Assembly: GCA_025997655.1 (NCBI GenBank)
Contig: BNUW01000032.1
Span: 1 to 19,861, forward strand
Length of the DNA: 19,861 nucleotides
Direction of reading: 5' to 3'
DNA from: Spirochaetia bacterium
GTDB lineage: Bacteria > Spirochaetota > Spirochaetia > Treponematales > Breznakiellaceae
A model generated the notes under the pieces. It was not told the DNA's origin. It was given only the letters and a program-made list of their open reading frames with translations, and ran no database searches. Position 1 is the first letter of the stretch. Every line of letters starts with the position of its first letter. This document shows positions 13,919-19,861 of this stretch, piece by piece. Both the position numbers and the translations under genes were made by a program.

Positions 13919-15178
13919 TTAAAGCTCCCGATTGAGCCGGTTCCAGTCCGAAAGCCGCCGTTCCAGGGAATCCCCCCGGCCGGCGGCACGGATGCGGTCG
14001 TGCAGGTAGGGGAGGATAACCCGTTCCTTCATGGCGGTCCAGTTCCGGGGAAGGATGTTCGGCGGGGAAAGGAAGCTGTGCGGGGGCATGTGGCCCAGGA
14101 GACTGGGGTAGAATTGGGGAAAAACCTGCTCCGTCACGGTTCTGAGGGCGGAAAAGCCGTTGGCGATACCGAACAGGGTTTCGTTAAGGCGCTTGCTTTT
14201 CCCATTTTCCAGGAACAAGCGCTGGGTCTCCTCCCGAAAGAACCAGAGGGTAAATGCCTCGGCAGCCTTTTGAGCGCGGCTCTGCCGGTAAATGCCGTAA
14301 TAAACCATGTCTTCAGAGATAGGGATGGTGTTCTCCCCGGCAATCCAGCGAAAATCCAAGTTGGCGCCCTGTTCCGGGGAGAGGGTAAACAGGTCGGAAC
14401 TAGGCATGTAGAAAAAGAGCGCCCGCCCGGAGGTGACCAGTTTGGCCGGGGGATCGTAGAAATACTTGAAGGAAAAATCATCCTCCGCCTGAATGTCCGT
14501 ATTGGCCTCCCGTATCCAGGATTCGACATAGGCCAGGGACCGTTCCAGGGCATCGTTGTCCCAGGTCAGGGGAGACGCCTCCCGGAACGAGGCGCCCGCA
14601 AGGACCGCGCTAACAAAGAGAAAATCGTCATCCCAGGAGGGGGAAAAACCCATCCGGGAATATACGCCGTTGGTTTCGACGTTGTAGGATTTGCCCAAGG
14701 CTTTTAGTTCCGGAAGACCCAGGGTGAAGGGGCTGGACAGGAGTTCCCCCGTGTCCCGGGCAAAGATAAGGGTGGGGATATTGAAAGCCACCGGGAGCAG
14801 GTACTGTTTGCCGTCGATATTCCCCAGGGCAAGCAGGGGCGGGTAAAAGGATTCCCGGGATAGCTTTTCCTTTTTAAAAAGCCTGTCCAGAGGCCGGAAC
14901 AGCGATCGGGTTGCGGCGCTTTTTAGCCAACTGCCGGCCACGATATCGGGGTAGCGGGGGGGCTCACTATCATTAAGGGTTAACTGCCGGGCCGCTTCCT
15001 CAAAATACCGGGTTTCGATTTTATACGTCCCCTGGGCGGCGTTAAAGTATTCGGCGTACAGGGCAAATTCGGGGCGGTCGGTCCACAACACCGCGGTGGT
15101 GGAACTCGGCGCACAGGAGTTCAGAAACAAGAGAAGAGCCGGGACCAGGGGTGTCAAAAAATGCTTGCCATGTATCAT
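13919..15178 (-). CDS. Extracellular solute-binding lipoprotein (family 1-like)
   Basis: This 419-aa protein has a lipoprotein signal: a short basic start, a hydrophobic core LVPALLLFLN, and C22 after LNS, a relaxed spirochaete lipobox. It should therefore be anchored in a membrane facing the periplasm. The body resembles sugar-type ABC transporter binding proteins. Examples are a domain-I block with PRYPDIVAGSWLKS, then a stretch with QYLLPVAFNIPTLIFARDTG, a later GRALFFYMPSSDLF, and IPISEDMVYYGIYRQS with AAEAFTLWFF near the C-terminus. No permease or ATPase genes are adjacent, so the substrate is unknown and it may act with a distant transporter. The ATG at 15178 has no clear SD; a TATACT ends 7 nt upstream, so a leaderless mRNA is possible. 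Its 5' end overlaps the divergent promoter region. Confidence 0.75.
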   Translation of the reverse strand: MIHGKHFLTPLVPALLLFLNSCAPSSTTAVLWTDRPEFALYAEYFNAAQGTYKIETRYFEEAARQLTLNDSEPPRYPDIVAGSWLKSAATRSLFRPLDRLFKKEKLSRESFYPPLLALGNIDGKQYLLPVAFNIPTLIFARDTGELLSSPFTLGLPELKALGKSYNVETNGVYSRMGFSPSWDDDFLFVSAVLAGASFREASPLTWDNDALERSLAYVESWIREANTDIQAEDDFSFKYFYDPPAKLVTSGRALFFYMPSSDLFTLSPEQGANLDFRWIAGENTIPISEDMVYYGIYRQSRAQKAAEAFTLWFFREETQRLFLENGKSKRLNETLFGIANGFSALRTVTEQVFPQFYPSLLGHMPPHSFLSPPNILPRNWTAMKERVILPYLHDRIRAAGRGDSLERRLSDWNRLNREL

Positions 15179-15193
15179 TTTAGGAAGTATAAT
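15165..15193 (+). promoter_or_regulatory. Strong sigma-70 promoter for the 15202-era unit
   Basis: TTGCCA (15165-15170), a 17-nt spacer, then a perfect TATAAT (15188-15193). The expected start (about 15200) coincides with the ATG at 15202, so the mRNA would be leaderless. The -35 lies inside the first codons of the divergent lipoprotein gene. Confidence 0.65.
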
Positions 15194-15213
15194 GATATAC
15201 CATGCAAATTCAA
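15186..15213 (-). promoter_or_regulatory. Divergent promoter of the lipoprotein gene
   Basis: On the minus strand, TTGAAT (15213-15208), a 16-nt spacer, then TATACT (15191-15186), with 7 nt to the ATG at 15178. It overlaps the plus-strand promoter at 15165-15193 almost completely, so the two units probably compete for RNA polymerase. Confidence 0.5.
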
Positions 15214-15675
15214 GATCCGGAGATAATCAGGCTTATCGACCGCATAGGTGAGCATTACCGCACGAATGTGGCGAATCGGTTTATCCGCCCTGCGCTGTTG
15301 CAGCTTCCCATCGATAAATTGAAGTGGAGTTTGATTGATGTTCTCATGGAAAAGGCGGGGGCGTACCAGGGCTATGACCTGGACGAACTCTACCGCCAGC
15401 TTGCGGCGTCGGCGGATCTGGTGTTTCAATGCCGGACAAGCCTGATCCCGGGCCTCCGGAACCGGCAGAACATGGGCGTTGTATCAGGCCCCGACAAGGT
15501 TCTGCGGGACATGGCCATGAGTAACTTCGCCTCCAACCTCCAGGTTTTGGCGGATCTCCTGAACGAGCTTTTTGTACTGCTGGTGGAAGCGGATAAAGCC
15601 CAGGCCAAGGGCCGCAAACCCCTCTATGCCCAGATGCCGGAAGTGGCTAACCTGGGCAAGCTCCTTATTGAGTAA
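15202..15675 (+). CDS. Unknown helical protein upstream of era
   Basis: I do not recognise this 157-aa protein. It looks cytoplasmic and all-helical, with IQDPEIIRLIDRIGEHYRTN at the start. A central RTSLIPGLRNRQNMGVV lies near residues 76-92, and a long hydrophobic-acidic helix (about 105-135, containing LQVLADLLNELFVLLVEAD) could be an oligomerisation segment. No catalytic motif or signal peptide is visible. The ATG follows a strong promoter directly, without a Shine-Dalgarno site. Its stop (15673-15675) is 3 nt before the GTG of era, so the two form one transcription unit and may be translationally coupled. A link to era function (ribosome assembly) is possible but unproven. Confidence 0.7.
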   Translation: MQIQDPEIIRLIDRIGEHYRTNVANRFIRPALLQLPIDKLKWSLIDVLMEKAGAYQGYDLDELYRQLAASADLVFQCRTSLIPGLRNRQNMGVVSGPDKVLRDMAMSNFASNLQVLADLLNELFVLLVEADKAQAKGRKPLYAQMPEVANLGKLLIE

Positions 15676-15678
15676 TTC

Positions 15679-16593
15679 GTGGAAAAAAAATCAGCCTTTA
15701 TAGCGGTGGTGGGCCGCCCCTCGGTGGGAAAATCCACCCTGGTCAATCTGCTCTGCGGCCAAAAGGTGGCAATCGTCAGTGCGGTTCCCCAGACCACCCG
15801 GAACGCTATCCGGGGTATCGTTAACCGGCCCGAAGGACAGCTTATCTTTGTGGACACCCCGGGCCGTCATGCTTCGGAAAAGAAGCTCAATAAAAAACTC
15901 ATGGAAGTGTCGGACCGCGCGGTGCAGGAAGCGGAACTGGTTCTCTACCTGCTGGACGCCGCCCGTCCCCCCGGCGCCGAGGAGGAGTCCATTGCCGCAG
16001 ACCTTGCCCCTTTTGCCGGAAAGGCCCTGGTTGCGGCTGTCAACAAGATGGATGCTAAGGAAGCGGACTTTGAAGGGCTGCGTAGTTTTATTACCCGGCG
16101 GCTTCCGGAGCTTCCCGATTCCCGGATCTTCAAAATCTCCGCCCTGAAAAACGAAGGCGCAGAAGAACTGCTGCACTGCCTTTTCGATATGGCGGCCGCC
16201 GGGGAGCCCCTCTACCCGGAGGAATACTACACCGACCAGGACCTGGGCTTCCGCATCGCCGAAATCATCCGGGAAAAGGCCATCAACCGGCTGCGGGAGG
16301 AACTGCCCCACTCACTGTACGTGGAGGTGGCGGACACGGAATTGCACAGCGAAGGTGACGACCCGGCAAAAACACGGCTCTGGATACGGGCATTTATCAT
16401 TACCGAACGGGAATCCCAGAAGGGCATGGTGGTAGGCAAGGGCGGCGAAATGATAAAGGCCATCCGCCAAGCCGCACAGAAGGACCTGAACCGCATCCTT
16501 GACTGGAAGGTGGAACTGGACCTCCGGGTCAAAAGCGCCCATGACTGGCGGCACAACGATAAGGTACTGCGGCGGCTGATTTCACGGGAATAA
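15679..16593 (+). CDS. era: GTPase Era
   Basis: Era is an essential GTPase that binds 16S rRNA and assists 30S ribosome maturation. In the 304-aa sequence, G1 is GRPSVGKST (12-20), G2 lies around PQTTRN (37-42), G3 is DTPG (59-62) and G4 is NKMD (122-125). The C-terminal KH domain carries VVGKGGEMIKAIRQAAQKDL, which holds the GxxG RNA-binding loop. The start is GTG at 15679, 3 nt after the upstream stop and without a good Shine-Dalgarno site, so translation probably depends on re-initiation. The 3' end overlaps the convergent thrH by 12 bp. Confidence 0.96.
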   Translation: MEKKSAFIAVVGRPSVGKSTLVNLLCGQKVAIVSAVPQTTRNAIRGIVNRPEGQLIFVDTPGRHASEKKLNKKLMEVSDRAVQEAELVLYLLDAARPPGAEEESIAADLAPFAGKALVAAVNKMDAKEADFEGLRSFITRRLPELPDSRIFKISALKNEGAEELLHCLFDMAAAGEPLYPEEYYTDQDLGFRIAEIIREKAINRLREELPHSLYVEVADTELHSEGDDPAKTRLWIRAFIITERESQKGMVVGKGGEMIKAIRQAAQKDLNRILDWKVELDLRVKSAHDWRHNDKVLRRLISRE

Positions 16594-17187
16594 AAAACTA
16601 TCTATCTGCGCGAGAAGTTCTGTGTAGGTATCCACGCAAACAATATCGCTGTTGCTTTTCCTGATGGACTCCGGCGCCCGAAAGAGGCAGCCCGCGTCGG
16701 CTTCGCGGATCATTGCCAGGTCGTTGAAGGAATCCCCGGCGGCAAAGATTTCCAGGTTCATGGACTTAAAGGCAAGCACCGCCTTTTTCTTGCCCTCCTT
16801 CTGGCGGAGTTTGTAGCCCGTGATGGAGCCATTTGACGCGGTTTCAAGGCTGTTGCAGAAGAGGGTGGGGTAGCCCAGTTTGGCCATCAGGGGCTTGGCG
16901 AATTGTTCAAAGGTATCGGAAAGGATGATGAGGGCCGTCCGCTCTTGCAGGGCGGCGGTGAATTCCACGGCGCCTTCCAGGGGGGCCATGGTTCCGATGA
17001 CCCGCTGGATGTCCGCCAGCTTGAGGCGGTGCTTAGCCAGGAGGTCCAGCCGGAAAGCCATGAGCTTGTCGTAGTCCGGTTCGTCACGGGTGGTTCTTCG
17101 CAGTTCGGGAATCCCCGCGGCTTCGGAAAAGGCTATCCAGATTTCGGGGATCAGCACCCCCTCAAGGTCAAGGCACACGATACGCAT
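16582..17187 (-). CDS. thrH: ThrH-type phosphoserine phosphatase / homoserine phosphotransferase
   Basis: This HAD-superfamily enzyme is 201 aa with the start at ATG 17187. The open frame extends much further upstream (to 17457), but that part is not homologous-looking. Motif I is CLDLEGVLIPEIWIAF (D7 nucleophile, E9), the D-x-E form typical of ThrH rather than SerB. Motif II is IILSDT. The lysine of motif III lies in the basic stretch RQKEGKKKAV. Motif IV is GDSFNDLAM. ThrH removes phosphate from phosphoserine and can move it to homoserine. Only 9 nt separate the -10 box from the ATG and no Shine-Dalgarno site is present, so the mRNA is probably leaderless. Confidence 0.88.
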   Translation of the reverse strand: MRIVCLDLEGVLIPEIWIAFSEAAGIPELRRTTRDEPDYDKLMAFRLDLLAKHRLKLADIQRVIGTMAPLEGAVEFTAALQERTALIILSDTFEQFAKPLMAKLGYPTLFCNSLETASNGSITGYKLRQKEGKKKAVLAFKSMNLEIFAAGDSFNDLAMIREADAGCLFRAPESIRKSNSDIVCVDTYTELLAQIDSFLFP

Positions 17188-17196
17188 AACGTTGGA

Positions 17197-17225
17197 ACTA
17201 TAGCATATGAGGGCGTGCGGGACAA
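17197..17225 (-). promoter_or_regulatory. Sigma-70 promoter of thrH
   Basis: On the minus strand, TTGTCC (17225-17220), a 17-nt spacer, then TATAGT (17202-17197). The predicted start point falls within a few bases of the ATG at 17187, which also decides the choice of that start codon. Confidence 0.6.
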
Positions 17226-17235
17226 GGGTATATAG

Positions 17236-17530
17236 ATGATAGCGGGGTGGAGGGACAGAAATTGGAGTAAGCCGGAAACTGCCGGAGCGTTTTTGGATCG
17301 GGGGACGTATTTTGTTTGTAAGGGGGAATATGAAGCGGCCATAGAAGACTTTACCACCGCAATCAATGTGAGCCCAATCTTGCCCATGCCTATAACAGCC
17401 GCGGACTTGTGTATCACAAAATTGGCGGGTATAAAAAGGCCCTTGCGGACTACACAAAGGCCATTAGTATTTATCCAAAATATACTGATGCGTATTATAA
17501 CCGCGGCTTCGCAATCGCGTGCCTGATGTC
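17236..17530 (+). pseudogene. TPR-repeat protein fragment, frameshifted
   Basis: The first frame from ATG 17236 gives a tetratricopeptide repeat (GAFLDRGTYFVCKGEYEAAI followed by EDFTTAINVSP). At about 17373 one base (probably a C in an AGCCC run) is missing. Shifting frame there restores NLAHAYNSRGLVYHKIGGYK and a third repeat, ALADYTKAISIYPKYTDAYY. After NRGFAI near 17517 the similarity stops. It is therefore a remnant with at least one frameshift and a lost C-terminus, and possibly a lost N-terminus. TPR domains mediate protein contacts; the parent function is unknown. Confidence 0.75.
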
Positions 17531-17541
17531 GGCCTCTCCTA

Positions 17542-17667
17542 TCATTGTTCCTCAATTCTTATGCGGTGCGCATCGCCGTCCTTTTCAATTTCCACAAGAT
17601 ATACCTTAAGGTTCATTTTCTTTGCGGCGGCTTCCGCTTCATCCGTAATTATATACCGTTCCCACAT
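17542..17667 (-). pseudogene. Probable C-terminal remnant of a small protein
   Basis: The minus-strand frame encodes MWERYIITDEAEAAAKKMNL followed by KVYLVEIEKDGDAHRIRIEEQ and a stop (41 aa). Composition and strand-helix alternation look like real coding sequence. There is no ribosome-binding site, and the frame begins 2 bp from the edge of the transposase fragment at 17669. I infer that the original 5' part was lost at that junction. Family not recognised. Confidence 0.4.
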
Positions 17668-17668
17668 G

Positions 17669-17786
17669 AAAAGTATTTTCGATTACCTATCGGCACGAGA
17701 TCAAGGGAGAAAAGGTCCCTAATGATGAAAAAATAGTTTCGATATACGAACAACATACGGATATACTGGTAAAAGGCAAGGGGAAA
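17669..17786 (+). mobile_element. Internal fragment of the neighbouring transposase gene, inverted
   Basis: Bases 17669-17780 (112 bp) are identical to the reverse complement of 18576-18687, inside the transposase gene; similarity continues a few bases to 17786 after a one-base deletion. It encodes transposase residues about 283-319 (KVFSITYRHEIKGEKVPNDE onward) and nothing else. No insertion-sequence ends are attached. The stretch 17781-17870 after it holds nothing recognisable. Confidence 0.9.
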
Positions 17787-17870
17787 ACCATACCAATTTT
17801 GCTGTCAAAACGCCTGTTTTTGCTGTTTAGGGGAAATTTGGCCGGAACGGCTTGATTTTTCCGAGACCGG

Positions 17871-18073
17871 GGGCAGGATATGGGGATCTTTGCAAGTGTC
17901 CGGTTTTATTCAAGGGAATACTAAAAGGGCTTCAAATTCCCTTATCTTCTACAAGCGGGCAAAAATTACAGCCCTTCCAGTTCGGCTACCGGCAAGCCGG
18001 TTACATCGGCAATTTGGTTAAGCGGCATCCCTGTTTTTTTAAGATTCGTTGCCGTAAGCCGCAAACCTTCTTC
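17871..18073. repeat. Left arm of a 203-bp inverted repeat
   Basis: It pairs with 19659-19861 without gaps and with about six mismatches by eye. It contains the stop and last 30-odd codons of an Rpn-like tail on the minus strand, plus about 95 bp of downstream non-coding sequence. The right arm runs to the window edge, so the true repeat may extend further only on that side. Confidence 0.9.
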
Positions 18074-18118
18074 ACGGCCTTTCTCGCGGCCTTCTTCGAT
18101 ACCTTTCTCGATACCCGA
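17966..18118 (-). pseudogene. Rpn/PDDEXK_2-type protein, C-terminal tail only
   Basis: The minus-strand frame gives GIEKGIEEGREKGREEGLRL, then TATNLKKTGMPLNQIADVTG and LPVAELEGL. The repeated charged 'E-G-R-E-K-G' helix followed by a helix-turn-helix-like end is the typical tail of Rpn-family recombination-promoting nucleases/putative transposases. The nuclease domain is missing. Upstream of about 18118 the frame runs into the transposase end in an unrelated frame, so the gene was cut there. Confidence 0.6.
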
Positions 18119-19532
18119 ATGTTTCCAGAACGTGCGCCGCCATGACACGGATGTTATAACCGATCACGCTCCAATATACTTTTTGGTCAAAATGAGCGCT
18201 GCCTTTCCACATACATCTTCTCAAGTCAAAACCGCGTTTCAAATTTGATATTATAGCTTCAGCACTGCTGCGCCACTTCTTTAAACGTGTTTCCATGTTC
18301 TTGCTGCTGGCAATGTTTTTTAGGCTTCCAACAATTTTGTTGAATACTATATTTTTGACACCAAGTTTCTTTGCATATTCCTGATTTTTCTTGCTTGCAT
18401 ATCCGCCATCAGTTGTGCTTGAATCAGGAACTTTTCCATAATCCCTTATCAGTTTGTCCATCGCTCCTTCGTATAATGTTGTATCGCTCGGATTCCCTTT
18501 TGTTACATTCACTCCCAATATCAGATTGCTCCGCCCGCATACAAAATCAACTTTATGTCCAAATACTATTTCCCGCTTGCCTTTTACCAGTATATCCGTA
18601 TGTTGTTCGTATATCGAAACTATTTTTTCATCATTAGGGACCTTTTCTCCCTTGATCTCGTGCCGATAGGTAATCGAAAATACTTTTTGCGCGACGGGTA
18701 AGAAGTTCTCCATTAATACTATAACTCCCGTCGCGAGAGGGGTTAGATCCATATAAACGGACTTTTTTTTTACCACATTTGACAGCTGATTTATCGTCTT
18801 GGTGAAAGTCACCAACTGTTTTTTGAATAGTTTTACCCGCTTATCATCTGTCTTGGCGTTGTTGATTTTGAAACAGGTCTTCTTTGCGTCAATCAAATAA
18901 TTCCGATAATCAACACCGTCTATCTCTTCCTTCAGTTGCGACAATAAACGGTGGCTTTCCTTTATACATCGAACCGTAGGTTCGCCCCATACAAGTGAAT
19001 TGTTTGTCGGATAATGGATGTTTGTTTCCACTGCCGTGCTGTCTTCCACTATTCTTTTCAAATCTTCATACCCAAGCCCTATTGCAATTTTGTTTATCCC
19101 CACCATTAATTTATCAAGACTATCCGCCGTGATTCTTGATATATATTTTTGCCAGGTCTTTTCACTGAATAGTTTCCCATCCAACTTCAAAAACTTTTCA
19201 CATACCCTTGAGTCGTCCTGCTGTTTGTCAAACTCTTCGTAATCTACATGCCGGATCTCTTTATAGATTGCGCCGCGAACTATTTGTTCGACACTCGGCA
19301 TGTCTTTCCTGCCAAAATTGCTTTCAGAACTGCCACGGCACACATCATCCTTCATCATCCGTATTATCCCGGGGTGTTCTTCCAGCACCGTATCAATAAG
19401 GGCAATTTCCGGAAATCGTGCCCAATTGGCATCTTCAAATTTTAACGTTAACAGTTCAAATAGCTTATTCATGTCCTGTTTATAGCATTTTATGGCCTTT
19501 TTGTAAACAGGCTTGACTTTATAGACGGACAC
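18072..19532 (-). CDS. DDE transposase (IS1182/ISNCY-like)
   Basis: A 486-aa product from GTG 19532; ATG at 19472 is an alternative start. The likely catalytic triad is D164 (EDSTAVETNIHYPT), D375 (STTDGGYAS) and E425 (AEAIISNLKRGFDLRR). The D-S-T-x-V-E-T-N-I-x-[HY]-P-T block is characteristic of IS1182/ISNCY-like transposases. No internal stop is present. The last residues (after about AAHVLETFG, near residue 473) read out of frame through the Rpn-like tail, so the natural C-terminus was probably replaced by a junction at a GGGTATCGA sequence that both neighbours share. AT-rich codon use differs sharply from the chromosomal genes, in line with transfer. No clear terminal repeats could be assigned. 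Confidence 0.85.
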   Translation of the reverse strand: MSVYKVKPVYKKAIKCYKQDMNKLFELLTLKFEDANWARFPEIALIDTVLEEHPGIIRMMKDDVCRGSSESNFGRKDMPSVEQIVRGAIYKEIRHVDYEEFDKQQDDSRVCEKFLKLDGKLFSEKTWQKYISRITADSLDKLMVGINKIAIGLGYEDLKRIVEDSTAVETNIHYPTNNSLVWGEPTVRCIKESHRLLSQLKEEIDGVDYRNYLIDAKKTCFKINNAKTDDKRVKLFKKQLVTFTKTINQLSNVVKKKSVYMDLTPLATGVIVLMENFLPVAQKVFSITYRHEIKGEKVPNDEKIVSIYEQHTDILVKGKREIVFGHKVDFVCGRSNLILGVNVTKGNPSDTTLYEGAMDKLIRDYGKVPDSSTTDGGYASKKNQEYAKKLGVKNIVFNKIVGSLKNIASSKNMETRLKKWRSSAEAIISNLKRGFDLRRCMWKGSAHFDQKVYWSVIGYNIRVMAAHVLETFGYRERYRRRPRERP

Positions 19533-19583
19533 TATTTAGATGTTATACTAAAGGCGAACCGGTATGCTTTGGAGGGAATCAGA

Positions 19584-19766
19584 ATGAACGCAACAAAAGA
19601 GTTTTATGAAGTGCTTGAACGGATGGGGGTAGCCGCAGAGTTTGAAGCGCGGGGTATCGAAGAAGGTTTGCGGCTTACGGCAACGAATCTTAAAAAAACA
19701 GGGATGCCGCTTAACCAAATTGCCGATGTAACCGGTTTGCCCATGGCCGAACTGGAAGGGTTGTAA
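19584..19766 (+). CDS. Rpn-like C-terminal mini-gene, 60 aa
   Basis: The ATG at 19584 has GGAGGG at 19571-19576, and the 60-aa frame is complete: MNATKEFYEVLERMGVAAEF, then EARGIEEGLRLTATNLKKTG and MPLNQIADVTGLPMAELEGL. It equals the final part of an Rpn/PDDEXK_2-type protein, with the charged repeat shortened to one unit compared with the left copy. It may be a stand-alone small DNA-binding-like product or a truncated gene that happens to keep a start signal. A TATACT at 19544-19549 could be its -10 box, but the -35 is poor. Confidence 0.55.
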   Translation: MNATKEFYEVLERMGVAAEFEARGIEEGLRLTATNLKKTGMPLNQIADVTGLPMAELEGL

Positions 19767-19861
19767 TTTTTGCCCGCTTGTAGAAGATAAGGGAATTTGA
19801 AGCCCTTTTAGTATTCCCTTGAATAAAACCGGACACTTGCAAAGATCCCCATGTCCTGCCC
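19659..19861. repeat. Right arm of the 203-bp inverted repeat (to window edge)
   Basis: Reverse complement of 17871-18073. It holds the second half of the 60-aa gene and its downstream sequence. Together the arms bracket the transposase gene in an inverted, composite-like structure. Confidence 0.9.

Noticed and set aside
17188..17457. 90-residue N-terminal extension of the thrH frame
   Set aside because: The HAD motif begins at the ATG 17187, a promoter sits at 17197-17225, and the extension lies antisense to the TPR remnant.

Overview
The window reads as a chromosomal segment of a spirochaete, most likely a Treponema and possibly one of the termite-gut group. I infer this from the flagellar block flgN-flgK-flgL-fliW-csrA, the style of the lipoprotein, the encoded proteins, and the moderately GC-rich codon use next to AT-rich intergenic DNA. 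No database search was possible, so the species assignment is inference.

Layout. Positions 1-806 are a worn mobile-element/tRNA corner: the C-terminal end of a DDE transposase, an N-terminal remnant of a tyrosine-recombinase-type integrase, a tRNA-Arg(TCG), and a tRNA-His(GTG)-like gene whose 5' acceptor strand does not pair. Next comes a 200-bp MITE-like element (849-1048) with 18-bp terminal inverted repeats and a 10-bp target duplication. It sits just upstream of a very good sigma-28 promoter (1076-1102) that drives the late flagellar hook-junction operon flgN, flgK, flgL, then fliW and csrA (1120-5564). A large hairpin follows csrA, then an unrecognised conserved-looking protein (5728-6699).

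Positions 6704-7817 hold two minus-strand genes, a dCMP deaminase and a CYTH-domain protein. On the plus strand, 7973-9856 carry a LysM-LytM envelope protein with a degenerate active site and then an RpoS-like sigma factor, an arrangement that recalls proteobacterial nlpD-rpoS. The minus-strand cluster xseA-xseB-mutL (13233 back to 9874) converges on the sigma factor. A second MITE-like element (13277-13470) with the same terminal design separates xseA from a small protein gene that appears to have its own sigma-28 promoter. A solute-binding lipoprotein (13919-15178) is divergent, across 23 bp, from an unknown gene coupled to era. thrH converges on era.

Positions 17236-19861 are a decayed accessory zone. 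They hold a frameshifted TPR gene, the tail of a small protein, a 112-bp perfect internal copy of the neighbouring transposase in opposite orientation, and an apparently intact DDE transposase. Flanking the transposase are 203-bp inverted arms that each encode the same C-terminal tail of an Rpn/PDDEXK-like protein.

The most interesting signals are the pair of look-alike MITE-type elements placed against promoters and gene ends, the sigma-28 promoter shared by flgN and an uncharacterised 129-aa protein, a set of genes whose promoters imply leaderless mRNAs, and the nlpD-rpoS-like pair next to mutL.
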